DNA of 64,000 nucleotides from Cristatella mucedo (Eukaryota; Bryozoa; Phylactolaemata; Cristatellidae): NCBI GenBank assembly GCA_009760855.2, contig WPIO01000133.1, positions 334,501 to 398,500 of the forward strand, read 5' to 3'. Shown piece by piece: positions 37,561 to 49,815 of this stretch (position 1 is its first letter; each line of letters starts with the position of its first letter). The notes under the pieces were generated by a model. It saw only the letters and a program-made list of their open reading frames with translations, ran no database searches and was not told where the DNA came from. The position numbers and the translations under genes were made by a program.

Positions 37561-37789
37561 TGCCTAAATCAGAGCAGTGGTTTTAGGTAAGTTGATGTTA
37601 AATATATTTAAAGTATCGGATTTTGGTATTCCGGTTGATAATGGGTCGTAATATGCCAGGAGGTTATACATTTACCAACATGAGCGTATCACAAAATCCC
37701 CTATGTCCTGGGATATATTTACTTAATCAAGGATAAGATAAAAATAATTCCTGGTAAAAAAATTAAAGATAATAATAATACTAATAATA

Positions 37790-40700
37790 TAGTAATGTAA
37801 TAATAAAGCACTTGATAAAGTGCTCTCAGTTAACTCAATCTCTGTCTGGACGCTTGTCCTGCAAAGGAAACACGATCGAACTGTGAGTGGTATCATGCTT
37901 GATAAACACCATGAATGTTTATGTTTAGAGGTGACATGCACAGGGTCAGCATCAACGAGTGGTTAGTTGAAGCACCCAAAGTGCCATCACCCATAAGTAC
38001 ATAAAGGACGAATAACAGGCACCCCTTTACTGCTGTCCTAAATAGGCGTGTTTTTAAGTTCTTTTTAAATGTGGTCAAGTCAGGGATGTCGTGACGCAAG
38101 TCGGGAGTGAGTTCCATGCTTTTGAGTAGACGAACTAAAGGCACAATCTCCAAATGATTTGAGGTTTTTCAGTTTATAGGTAAACAGCTAGATTCCGAAA
38201 AGGCGGTAGCACGATGCTTAGCCTAGAGGGAGAGTAGATCGGCAAATTGAGTGGTTTGCGGGGACTAGATGCCACTTTTCATTATTCATTTTACTCTAAA
38301 ACCTCCAGTTTTTACTTGTAATGGGGGCGATTGTAAAGCTATTGCTTCCCTATAAAATAGCAAGCCTCACTAGCAAACTCAACTCATTTGGCTGTCAAAC
38401 CACTTTCCCAGAAGACTTGCAGGAGTCCCTGACCTAAAGAATCGTTTGCAGAAAACTTTTATTGATTGCTGGAGACTTCATCATTCACGTGGAAAATCAA
38501 GTAACTGTAAATTCAGCTCGTTTCTTGACTTTCCGGATAGCTTTGTCTTTTCCAGACAAGCTCGTCATATGATTCTTATCAGTCCATGTATATCGCGATC
38601 GCTAATGACGTTGGCCCCACTGCCCAAGTTGTGTACCAGTTCACCATCATGAAACATTGCTTCAACCTTCTTAACTTTTCCAGCTCCTCTATATATGCAA
38701 GGTGACAATGTCAAACGGCTGAACATAAAAATAATTTATGCTGAGAATTCTTTTGAAACCTCTCTGTGAAGCAGGTTTCCTTGATGTGCTGCCAGACTCG
38801 GTCGGCTTCCTGGATACTGTAATTGATTCGATCAAATCCAAACTTAAGTGCTCTGTCCACGGGCTTCCTAAATTGTTTCGGTTTACCAATTTATAGTGTT
38901 ATCTGCTGACCTAGTTCCAGCTATCCGTGCTCTCCGATTCTCCATGAAGAATTACTTGGAAGTTTCATTCGTAAGCTAAAATACGAATGGCTACAGAAGA
39001 TATCATCTGTGCAGGACCAAGACGTTGGGGTCTGAAGTTTATAATATAGTAATGCTAATGCACTTGATAAAGCGCGTTCAGAGAACTCAATCTCTTTCTA
39101 GGCGCTTTACATTTGCTGCAAAGGGAAACGCGATTTAATGGTGAGTAATGACATGCTTGATAAACCGCATGCACAACGTGGTTAGGGGTGATATCCACAG
39201 GGTCAGCGTGCAAATATAGTTAGTGGCAGCATGCACAGCGTCAGCGCACATAAGCACATGAAGGACAAATCACAGGGACCCACTAAGTGCTGTCCTAAAT
39301 AGGCGTGTTTCTAAGTTCTTTTTAAATGTGGTCAAGTCAGGGATGTCGTGACGCAAGTCGAGAGTGAGTTCCATGCTTTTGAGTAGACGAACTAAAGGCA
39401 CAATCTCCAAATGATTTGAGGTTTTTCAGTTTATAGGTTAACAGATAGAATCCGAAAAGGCGGTGGCAAGATGCTAAGCCTAGAGGGAGAGTAGATCGGC
39501 AAATTGAGTGGTTTGCAGGGAATAGATGCCACTTTTCATTATTCCTTTTACTCTAAAACCTCCAGTTTTCACTTTTAATGGGGGCGATTGTAAAGCTTCT
39601 GCTTCCCTATGAAATAGCAAGCCTCACTAGCAAACTCAACTCCTTTGGCTGTCAAACCACTTTCCCAGAAGACTTGCAGGAGTCCCTGACCTAAAGAATC
39701 GTTTGCAGAAGACTTTTATTGATTGCTGGAGACTTCATCATTCACGTGGAAAATCATGTAACTGTAAATTCAGCTCATTTCTCGACTTTCCGGATAGCTT
39801 TGTCTTTTCCAGACAAGCTCGTCATACGACTCTTATCAGTCCATGTATATCGCGATCGCTAATGACGTTGGCCCCACTGCCCAAGTTGTGTACCAGTTCA
39901 CCATCATGAAACATTGCTTCAACCTTCTTAACTTTTCCAGCTCCTCTATATATACAAGGTGACGATGTCACACGGCTGAACATAAAATTAATTTATGCTG
40001 AGAATTCTTTTGAAACCTCTCTGTGAACCAGGTTTCCTTGATGTGCTGCCAGACTCGGTCGGCTTCCTGGATACTGTAATTGATTCTATCAAATCCAAAC
40101 TTAAGTGAGCTGTCCACGGGCACGCTTCCTAAATTGTTTCGGTTTACCAATTTATAGTGTTATCTGCTGCCCTAGTTCCAGCTATCCGTGCTCTCCGATT
40201 CTCCATGAAGAATTACTTGGAAGTTTCATTCGTAAGCTAAAATACGAATGGCTACAGAAGATATCATCTCTGCAGGACCAAGACGTTAGGGTCTGAAGTT
40301 TATAATATAGTAATGCTAATACACTTGATAAAGCGCGTTCAGAGAACTCAATCTCTTTCTAGGCGCTTTACATTTGCTGCAAAGGGAAACGCGATTTAAT
40401 GGTGAGTAATGACATGCTTGATAAACAGCATGCACAGCGTGGTTAGGGGTGATATCCATAGGGTCAGCGTGCAAATATAGTTAGTGGCAGCATGCACAGC
40501 GTCAGCTCACATAAGCACATGAAGGACAAATCACAGGGACCCACTAAATGCTGTCCTTAATAGGCGTGTTTCTAAGTTCTTTTTAAATGTGGTCAAGTCA
40601 GAGATGTCGTGACGCAAGTCGGGAGTGAGTTCCATGCTTTTGAGTAGACGAACTAAAGGCACAATCTCCAAATGATTTGAGGTTTTTCAGTTTATAGGTT

Positions 40701-43700
40701 AACAGATAGATTCCGAAAAGGCCGTGGCACGATGCTTAGCCTAGAGGGAGAGTAGATCGGCACATTGAGTGGTTTGCGGGGAGTAGATGCCACTTTTCAT
40801 TATTCATTTTACTCTAAAACCTCCAGTTTTCACTTGTAATGGGGGCGATTGTAAAGCTATTGCTTCCCTATGAAATAGCAAGCCTCACTAGCAAACTCAA
40901 CTCCTTTGGCTGTCAAACCACTTTCCCAGAAGACTTGCAGGAGTCCCTGACCTAAAGAATCGTTTGCAGAAGACTTTTATTGATTGCTGGAGACTTCATC
41001 ATTCACGTGGAAAATCATGTAACTGTAAATTCAGCTCATTTCTCGACTTTCCGGATAGCTTTGTCTTTTCCAGACAAGCTCGTCATATGACTCTTATCAG
41101 TCCGTGTATATCGCGATCGCTAATGACGTTGGCCCCACTGCCCAAGTTGTGTACCAGTTCACCATCATGAAACATTGCTTCAACCTTCTTAACTTTTCCA
41201 GCTCCTCTATATATACAAGGTGACGATGTCAAACGGCTGAACATAAAAATAATTTATGCTGAGAATTCTTTTGAAACCTCTCTGTGAAGCAGGTTTCCTT
41301 GATCTGCTGCCAGACTCGGTCGGCTTCCTGGATACTGTAATTGATTCGATCAAATCCAAACTTAAGTGAGCTGTCCACGGGCACGCTTCCTAAATTGTTT
41401 CGGTTTACCAATTTATAGTGTTATCTGCTGCCCTAGTTCCAGCTATCCGTGCTCTCCGATTCTCCATGAAGAATTACTTGGAAGTTTTATTCGTAAGCTA
41501 AAATACGAATGGCTACAGAAGATATCATCTCTGCAGGACCAAGACTTTGGGGTCTGAAGTTTATAATATAGTAATGCTAATGCACTTGATAAAGCGCGTT
41601 CAGAGAACTCAATCTCTTTCTAGGCGCTTTACATTTGCTGCAAAGGGAAACGCGATTTAATGGTGAGTAAAAACATGCTTGATAAACAGCATGCACAACG
41701 TGGTTAGGGGTGATATCCACAGGGTCAGCATGCAAATATAGTTAGTGGCAGCATGCACAGCATCAGGGCACATAAGCACATGAAGGACAAATCACAGGGA
41801 CCCACCAAATGCTGTCCTAAATAGTCGTATTTCTAAGTTCTTTTAAAATGTGGTCAAGTCAGGGATGTCGTGACGCAAGTCGGGAGTGAGTTCCATGCTT
41901 TTGAGTAGACGAACTAAAGGCACAATCTCCAAATGACTTAAGGTTTTTCAGTTTATAGGTTAACAGATAGATTCCGAAAAGGCGGTGGCAAGATGCTTAG
42001 CCTAGAGGAAGAGTAGATCGGCAAATTGAGTGGTTTGCGGGGAGTAGATGCCACTTTTCATTATTCCTTTTACTCTAAAACCTCCAGTTTTCACTTTTAA
42101 TGGGGGCGATTGTAAAGCTATTGCTTCCCTATGAAATAGCAAGCCTCACTAGCAAACTCAACTCCTTTGGCTGTCAAACCACTTTCCCAGAAGACTTGCA
42201 GGAGTCCCTGACCTAAAGAATCGTTTGCAAAAGACTTTTATTGATTGCTGGAGACTTCATCATTCACGTGGAAAATCGTGTAACTGTAAATTCAGCTCAT
42301 TTCTCGACTTTCCGGATAGCTTTGTCTTTTCCAGACAAGCTCGTCATATGACTCTTATCAGTCCATGTATATCGCGATCACTAATGACGTTGGCCCCACT
42401 GCCCAAGTTGTGTACCAGTTCACCATCATGAAACATTGCTTCAACCTTCTTAACTTTTCCAGCTCCTCTATATATACAAGGTGACGATGTCAAACGGCTG
42501 AACATAAAAATAATTTATGCTGAGAATTCTTTTGAAACCTCTCTGTGAAGGAGGTTTCCTTGATGTGCTGCCAGACTCGGTCGGCTTCCTGGATACTGTA
42601 ATTGATTCGATCAAATCCAAACTTAAGTGAGCTGTCCACGGGCACGCTTCCTAAATTGTTTCGGTTTACCAATTTATAGTGTTATCTGCTGCCCTAGTTC
42701 CAGCTATCCGTGCTCTCCGATTCTCAATGAAGAATTACTTGGAAGTTTCATTCGTAAGCTAAAATATGAATGGCTACAGAAGATATCATCTCTGCAGGAC
42801 CAAGACGTTGGGGTCTGAAGTTTATAATATAGTAATGCTAATGCACTTGGTAAAGCGCGTTCAGAGAACTCAATCTCTTTCTAGGCGCTTTACATTTGCT
42901 GCAAAGGGAAACGCGATTTAATGGTGAGTAATGACATGCTTGATAAACAGCATGCACAACGTGGTTAGGGGTGATATCCACAGGGTTAGCGTGCAAATAT
43001 AGTTAGTGGCAGCATGCACAGGGTCAGTGCACATCAGCACATGAAGGACAAATCACAGGGACCCACTAAATGCTGTCCTAAATAGGCGTGTTTCTAAGTT
43101 CTTTTTAAATGTGGTCGAGTCAGGGATGTCGTTACGCAAGTCGGGAGTGAGTTCCATGCTTTTGAGTAGACGAACTAAAGGCACAATCTCCAAATGATTT
43201 GAGGTTTTTCAGTTTATAGGTTAACAGATAGATTCCGAAAAGGCGGTGGCAAGATGCTTAGCCTAGAGGGAGAGTAGATCGGCAAATTGAGTGGTTTGCG
43301 GGGAGTAGATGCCACTTTTCATTATTCCTTTTACTCTAAAACCTCCAGTTTTCACTTTTAATGGGGGCGATTGTAAAGCTATTGCTTCCCTATGAAATAG
43401 CAAGCCTCACTAGCAAACTCAACTCCTTTGGCTGTCAAACCACTTTCCCAGAAGACTTGCAGGAGTCCCTGACCTAAAGAATCGTTTGCAAAAGACTTTT
43501 ATTGATTGCTGGAGACTTCATCATTCACGTGGAAAATCAAGTAACTGTAAATTCAGCTCATTTCTCGACTTTCCGGATAACTTTGTCTTTTCCAGACAAG
43601 CTCGTCATATGACTCTTATCAGTCCATGTATATCGCGATCGCTAATGACGTTGGCCCCACTGCCCAAGTTGTGTACCAGTTCACCATCATGAAACATTGC

Positions 43701-46700
43701 TTCAACCTTCTTAACTTTTCCAGCTCCTCTATATATACAAGGTGACGATGTCAAACGGCTGAACACAAAAATAATTTATGCTGAGAATTCTTTTGAAACC
43801 TCTCTGTGAAGGAGGTTTCCTTGATGTGCTGCCAGACTCGGTCGGCTTCCTGGATACTGTAATTGATTCGATCAAATCCAAACTTAAGTGAGCTGTCCAC
43901 GGGCACGCTTCCTAAATTGTTTCGGTTTACCAATTTATAGTGTTATCTGCTGCCCTAGTTCCAGCTATCCGTGCTCTCCGATTCTCAATGAAGAATTACT
44001 TGGAAGTTTCATTCGTAAGCTAAAATACGAATGGCTACAGAAGATATCATCTCTGCAGGACCAAGACGTTGGGGTCTGAAGTTTATAATATAGTAATGCT
44101 AATGCACTTGGTAAAGCGCGTTCAGAGAACTCAATCTCTTTCTAGGCGCTTTGCATTTGCTGCAAAGGGAAACGCGATTTAATGGTGAGTAATGACATGC
44201 TTGATAAACAGCATGCACAACGTGGTTAGGGGTGATATCCACAGGGTTAGCGTGCAAATATAGTTAGTGGCAGCATGCACAGCGTCAGTGCACATCAGCA
44301 CATGAAGGACAAATCACAGGGACCCACTAAATGCTGTCCTAAATAGGCGTGTTTCTAAGTTCTTTTTAAATGTGGTCGAGTCAGGGATGTCGTTACGCAA
44401 GTCGGGAGTGAGTTCCATGCTTTTGAGTAGACGAACTAAAGGCACAATCTCCAAATGATTTGAGGTTTTTCAGTTTATAGGTTAACAGATAGATTCCGAA
44501 AAGGCAGTGGCAAGATGCTTAGCCTAGAGGGAGAGTAGATCGGCAAATTGAGTGGTTTGCGGGGAGTAGATGCCACTTTTCATTATTCATTTTACTCTAA
44601 AACCTCCAGTTTTCACTTATAATGGGGGCGATTGTAAAGCTATTGCTTCCCTATGAAATAGCTAGCCTCACTAGCAAACTCAACTCCTTTGGCTGTCAAA
44701 CCACTTTCCCAGAAGACTTGCAGGAGTCCCTGACCTAAAGAATCGTTTGCAGAAGACTTTTATTGATTGCTGGAGACTTCATCATTCACGTGGAAAATCA
44801 TGTAACTGTAAATTCAGCTCATTTCTCGACTTTCCGGATAGCTTTGTCTTTTCCAGACAAGCTCGTCATATGACTCTTATCAGTCCATGTATATCGCGAT
44901 CGCTAATGACGTTGGCCCCACTGCCCAAGTTGTGTACCAGTTCACCATCATGAAACATTGCTTCAACCTTCTTAACTTTTCCAGCTCCACTATATATACA
45001 AGGTGACGATGTCAAACGGCTGAACATAAAAATAATTTATGCTGAGAATTCTTTTGAAACCTCTCTGTGAAGCAGGTTTCCTTGATGTGCTGCCAGACTC
45101 GGTCGGCTTCCTGGATACTGTAATTGATTCGATCAAATCCAAACTTAAGTGCACTGTCCACGGGCACGCTTCCTAAATTGTTTCGGTTTACCAATTTATA
45201 GTGTTATCTGCTGCCCTAGTTCCAGCTATCCGTGCTCTCCGATTCTCCATGAAGAATTACTTATAAGTTTCATTCGTAAGCTAAAATACGAATGGCTGCA
45301 GAAGATATCATCTCTGCAGGACCAAGACGTTGGGGTCTGAAGTTTATAATATAGTAATGCCAATGCACTTGATAAAGCGCGTTCAGAGAACTCAATCTCT
45401 TTCTAGGCGCTTTACATTTGCTGCAAAGGGAAACGCGATTTAATGGTGAGTAATGACATGCTTGATAAACAGCATGCACAACGTGGATAGGGGTGATATC
45501 CACAGGGTCAGCGTGCACATATAGTTAGTGGCAGCATGCACAGCGTCAGTGCACATAAGCACATGAAGGACAAATCACAGGGACCCACTAAATGCTGTCC
45601 TAAATAGGCGTGTTTCTAAGTTCTTTTTAAATGTGGTCAAGTCAGGGATGTCGTGACGCAAGTCGAGAGTGAGTTCCATGCTTTTGAGTAGACGAACTAA
45701 AGGCACAATCTCCAAATGATTTGAGGTTTTTCAGTTTATAGGTTAACAGATAGAATCCGAAAAGGCGGTGGCAAGATGCTTAGCCTAGAGGGAGAGTAGA
45801 TCGGCAAATTGAGTGGTTTGCCGGGAGTAGATTACACTTTTCATTATTCATTTTACTCTAAAACCTCCAGTTTTCACTTATAATGGGGGCGATTGTAAAG
45901 CTTTTGCTTCCTTATGAAATAGCAAGCCTCACTAGCAAACTCAACTCATTTGGCTGTCAAACCTCTTTCCCAGAAGACTTGCAGGAGTCCCTGACCTAAA
46001 GAATCGTTTGCAGAAGACTTTTATTGATTGCTGGAGACTTCATCATTCACGTGGAAAATCAAGTAACTGTAAATTCAGCTCATTTCTCGACTTTCCGGAT
46101 AACTTTGTCTTTTCCAGACAAGCTCGTCATATGACTCTTATCAGTCCATGTATATCGCGATTGCTAATGACGTTGGCCCCACTGCCCAAGTTGTGTACCA
46201 GTTCACCATCATGAAACATTGCTTCAACCTTCCTAACTTTTCCAGCTCCACTATATATACAAGGTGACGATGTCAAACGGCTGAACATAAAAATAATTTA
46301 TGCTGAGAATTCTTTTGAAACCTCTCTGTGAAGGAGGTTTCCTTGATGTGCTGCCAGACTCGGTCGGCTTCCTGGATAACGTAATTGATTCGATCAAATC
46401 CAAACTTAAGTGCGCTGTCCACGGGCACGCTTCCTAAATTGTTTCGGTTTACCAATTTATAGTGTTATCTGCTGCCCTAGTTCCAGCTATCCGTGCTCTC
46501 CGATTCTCCATGAAGAATTACTTGGAAGTTTCATTCGTAAGCTAAAATACGAATGGCTACAGAAGATATCATCTCTGCAGGACCAAGACGTTGGGGTCTG
46601 AAGTTTATAATATAGTAATGCTAATGCACTTGATAAAGCGCGTTCAGAGAACTCAATCTCTTTCTAGGCGCTTTACATTTGCTGCAAAGGGAAACGCGAT

Positions 46701-46890
46701 TTAATGGTGAGTAATGACATGCTTGATAAACAGCATGCACAACGTGGTTAGGGGTGATATCCACAGGGTTAGCGTGCAAATATAGTTAGTGGCAGCATGC
46801 ACAGCGTCAGTGCACATAAGCACCTGAAGGACGAATCACAGGGACCCACTAAATGCTGTCCTAAATAGGCGTGTTTCTAAGTTCTTTTTC
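37790..46890 (-). repeat. Tandem satellite array, 1261-bp unit, about 7.2 copies
   Basis: Unit boundaries, taken at the AAGTTTATAATATAGTAATG box, fall near 37790, 39043, 40300, 41561, 42822, 44083, 45344 and 46605. Spacing is 1252-1257 for the first two units and 1261 afterwards. Each unit has about 400 bp of LINE-A 3' end in minus orientation (terminal box, subterminal block and the start of RT C-terminal coding) and about 850 bp of other sequence. Within the latter, a plus-strand segment in one frame reads LLIAGDFIIHVEN, like the GDFNIHVDN motif of LINE endonucleases, followed by a frameshift. Copies differ by only a few percent; the fourth and fifth share private differences, implying local duplication. 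No intact ORF. Confidence 0.95.
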
Positions 46891-47505
46891 AATGTGGTCA
46901 AGTCAGGGGATGATCTGACACAAGTCGGGAGGGAGTTCCAGGATTTGGAGCATACGAACTAAATGAGCGGTCTCCAAAGGATTTAAGGTCTGTACGAGCT
47001 ATTGGTTAACTGTTGGATTCCGAAAAGCGGGTGGTACGATGCTTTGCCTGGCGGGGGAGTGGATCTGAGAGATCGGCTGAAGCCAAAGAATGAAGTGACC
47101 TAAACGTGAGCAACAAAACCTTGATGTCAATCCTTTGCTTCACTGGTAGCCAGTGAAGGTCGGCTAGAAGGGACGTGATGCTGCAACTGCTAAGCTCGCG
47201 ACAGACAAGCCTAGCTGCACAGTTGTGCACCAGCTGCAATTGCCTGATCGCACATGCCGGTAGGCCAGTAACCAGTGAGTTGCAGAGGTCGAGACGGGAT
47301 GTCGCGAATGCATGAACCAATTCGGATATGGTATCCTTATCTAAACATGCCGTATATTTGCAATGTTATGTAGCTGAAAGAAGGTCGATTTGACTCTGGA
47401 GCTGATGTGGTGGTCTAACGAGAGGTCGCCATGGATCATGACACCTAGATTTCAAGCTGATTCAAAAGGAGATATGCTTGTAGAGCCAGTTTTGAGCGTC
47501 AGCCC
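46605..47505 (-). mobile_element. LINE family A copy continuous with the satellite array
   Basis: The first about 285 bases match the satellite's LINE-derived segment. The sequence then continues into normal LINE-A coding on the minus strand ([40 protein letters not shown]) to about 47505. It is the only unit not followed by the satellite-specific half, so it is a candidate source of the LINE part of the repeat. Confidence 0.8.
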
Positions 47506-48177
47506 AGAAGGTAAGTAATTCTCAAATGCGAAGACTTCAGAAAAATTCTCTGAATCTGGTGATATACCTACTTGCTCAGAGAAGACAATAAAATATGCTT
47601 ATTCTTCTCGTGAAAGAGAAAACATAAGGTCAAGACTTGGCTAGGACGGATTGCATGGCAAAACTAATAAATTGAAAGTGGTACGAAGGATTTCTACATT
47701 GTGTGACATCTAAAATAACCTGGCGTTACATAGTTGAAGGAAGTAGAACGCTCGATTCCTAGTTCTGACAACTGACTCAGTGATGGAACATTTTTGGCTA
47801 TCTGAATACGCGTTGCACGTTCGGGCATTACGCTGCAGTAATTTATAAAATAAAAGGTTTTCGTGACTGTGTTTTATTTCCAGCCTTTCGCTTATATTTG
47901 TGCCGCATAGCTCCGATGCAGTAGTAGTACTGAAAGGCCATCCAGCTCGTACAGAATGTTTACCGTAATACTTCTGAATAGATCGCAAAAATATATTTCT
48001 GTATTTAACGGATTTAATGAACAATTTTTATACGCTACTGACCACGTCCTCTAAATTGTATGCAAATATCCCGTCTTGTTCTTTACCCCATAGAAGATTC
48101 TGCAAGCAACCAATGTCGCTCCGTTTTTGCAGATGTGCAAATAAGAAAAAGAGAGGGCCAATGTTTGCTCAAGTGTA
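47506..48177. other. Unassigned region downstream of the cationic-peptide gene
   Basis: Relative to the minus-strand gene this is downstream flank. A 104-codon minus-strand open frame (48024-47710) has no recognised motif. A second AATAAA in gene orientation (at about 47870) could serve a longer 3' UTR. Confidence 0.35.
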
Positions 48178-48183
48178 TTTATT
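48178..48183 (-). terminator. Poly(A) signal of the cationic-peptide gene
   Basis: AATAAA on the minus strand, 75-80 bases after the stop codon of the peptide precursor. This spacing is normal for a short 3' UTR. Confidence 0.6.
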
Positions 48184-48257
48184 TTTACGAATGGCACCGG
48201 AAAATTAGGAAATTCATTTTCCTTGCGATACAGCTGCGATATTTTTGTTGCTACCTA

Positions 48258-48813
48258 TCACTTTCCCGCGACTGCAGCGACTCTTGGGCCGTACTTGATT
48301 ACATACGGAAGTGCCTTCCAGGCCCAGTCTCCAATTTTTTTCCAAAATCTCTTTTTGGTGTCAGAGTATTCTGAAACAATATCGGATATATATCAAATGC
48401 ATTATTGTGGCACCATTAGAGCTGAGCTGTGCAAAATGCTTAGCGACATCCTGATCAACGGGTGTGGCTCTGACAGTAATTACCTTCAAACAGCTCATCC
48501 AGTTCAGCATCAAGCCCGGAGCCAACTGCAGAATTTTCCTGAACCGCCTGAAAGACAGCCAAGCGGAAATGGACTCGCTGCCACGGCGCCAGTGACGGGC
48601 AGCTAAGAAAGAGTAGCAGCTACACCGGCAGCGAATTTCGCGTCTGCAATTTTCCTAGCATCGTAAGACCCCTTTAGCTAGGCCAATCGGTAGCCAGATA
48701 TTCTGCTTTGCCAACTTGATTTTATAATTGCATACAACCTCGATCGCACTTACCTCAGACAGCACTACACTGAACAGCAGGCACAGGGCAACAGCGACGA
48801 AGAGAGACTTCAT
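48258..48813 (-). CDS. Prepropeptide of a cationic Trp-rich antimicrobial/cytolytic peptide, three coding exons, 78 aa
   Basis: Minus-strand exons: 48813-48754 (donor GAG|GTAAGT, phase 0), 48547-48484 (acceptor CTGTCTTTCAG, donor GAAG|GTAATT, phase 1) and 48370-48258 (acceptor ATTGTTTCAG, TGA stop). Exon 1 is the signal peptide (20 codons, basic start then a Leu/Val core; the -3/-1 rule fits cleavage after Ala21). Exon 2 and the start of exon 3 encode an acidic spacer with eight Asp/Glu. A Lys-Lys-Arg site at 47-49 then releases the C-terminal 29 residues. These carry Trp at 51, 57 and 59, Lys/Arg at 52, 53, 60, 67 and 71, a single acidic residue at 56, Pro at 63 and 70, and no Cys. They end in Gly-Lys, a classic C-terminal amidation signal. 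Known linear helical host-defence and venom peptides share this plan. Expected role: secreted membrane-active peptide. Whether it acts in immunity or venom cannot be told. No close family was recognised. Confidence 0.8.
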
Positions 48814-49753
48814 TTTTCTGAAATTAATTGCCAGCAATAAGACAGACAAGCTTTCGCTCCAAGAGCAGCAAAAATGCAATGCGTCCATTAGACACGTGAC
48901 ACACTGTAATAATAAAGCACAGTTCTTGCGTATCTTTCTGAACGGAAAATTGACCAACTTTTAATTTTACGTTTCCATTATCCGTCAGTAAGTTGAGCTG
49001 TAACTGACGCATTATTCCTCATATAATAATTCAGATGAGCATTTTTATTATTACTAGCAATCGTTGGCATAATAATAATAATAATAACAATAATGTACTT
49101 GATAAAGCGCCCTCAGAGAACTTAATCTCTTTCTAGGCGCTTTACATTTGCTGCAAAAGGAAATGCAATTGAATGGTAAGTAAAATCATGCTTGAAAAAC
49201 AAACAAAATGAATAACATGGTTAGGGGTGGCATGCACAGGGTTAGCATGCAAATGTGGTTAGTGGCAGCATGCACAGTGTCAGCACGCATAAGCACGTGA
49301 AGGACGAATCACAGGGACCCACTAAATGCTGGCATAACTTGGTTTGCATAATTTGCGAGAGCTTGAACATTTCCCTGAAATGTATTCCTGACTGTCAGCT
49401 TCTAATTTAACCATGCTGGAAGGATCCATGTTAAGCTCCCCACTAAATTTAATTTAGTGCTAATACTTATCGGCTAATTTTTCAGCCCTATAAATGCATG
49501 CGATCTACACTTTGATTATACCCGTGACGGCTGCTTGCTGGGACACTCGTCACGAGCAGCTCGAGTAGTGAGGAGGAGTGGCTAGCTTGCTTGCAGCAGA
49601 CTGTAGGTTTTCTCGAGTTACCACACTCTCTGTATAATGGGAGCTTAAAGCTAAGAGCACTTTCTTTCAAATACCCATGGCTAGAGCAAAGTCAGATCCA
49701 AGAAGACAAAAACAAACAAGGCTAGGCCATAAGATTATCCTGATTACGACTTA
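48814..49753 (-). other. Candidate 5' UTR intron of the cationic-peptide gene
   Basis: The minus strand has a donor CACG|GTAAGT at 49753 and an acceptor TTAATTTCAG at 48818, four bases before the start codon. A LINE-A tail (49068-49330) sits inside. The acceptor's pyrimidine tract is short, so the intron is plausible but unproved. Confidence 0.5.
49068..49330 (-). mobile_element. LINE-A 3' tail inserted upstream of the cationic-peptide gene
   Basis: An (AATAAT)n tail at 49068-49092, the terminal box CCCTCAGAGAACTTAATCTC and the subterminal region up to CCCACTAAATGCTG, where it is 5'-truncated. No coding sequence. It lies in the same orientation as the peptide gene. Confidence 0.85.
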
Positions 49754-49815
49754 CCGTGGGCCAAGATAGACAGCAGACACTGCATAACATTGATGAAAGC
49801 CTCGTGGTTTATATA
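49754..49815 (-). promoter_or_regulatory. TATA box and non-coding first exon of the cationic-peptide gene (candidate)
   Basis: On the minus strand TATATAAA occupies 49815-49808. A start near 49785, about 30 bases downstream, would give an exon of about 32 bases ending at 49754 before a perfect GTAAGT donor. Two ATGs (49790 and 49785) fall at the edge of the predicted start; neither frame continues productively into the coding exon. Confidence 0.5.

Noticed and set aside
38446-46601. Recurrent 60-68-codon open frames in every satellite unit, both strands
   Set aside because: They recur because the units are near-identical. They overlap each other and have no start context or domain. One covers a frameshifted endonuclease-like remnant.
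37790-46890. CRISPR-like or gene-cluster interpretation of the regular array
   Set aside because: The period is 1261 bp with no unique spacers between repeats. It is a satellite containing LINE sequence.
47710-48024. 104-codon minus-strand open frame as an additional exon of the peptide gene
   Set aside because: It lies beyond the stop codon and the proximal AATAAA of the peptide gene. It has no recognised motif and no clear splice boundaries.
48223-48606. 127-codon plus-strand open frame over the peptide gene
   Set aside because: It is antisense to exons 2 and 3 of the minus-strand gene, which have good splice sites and poly(A) context. The plus-strand product has no recognisable feature.
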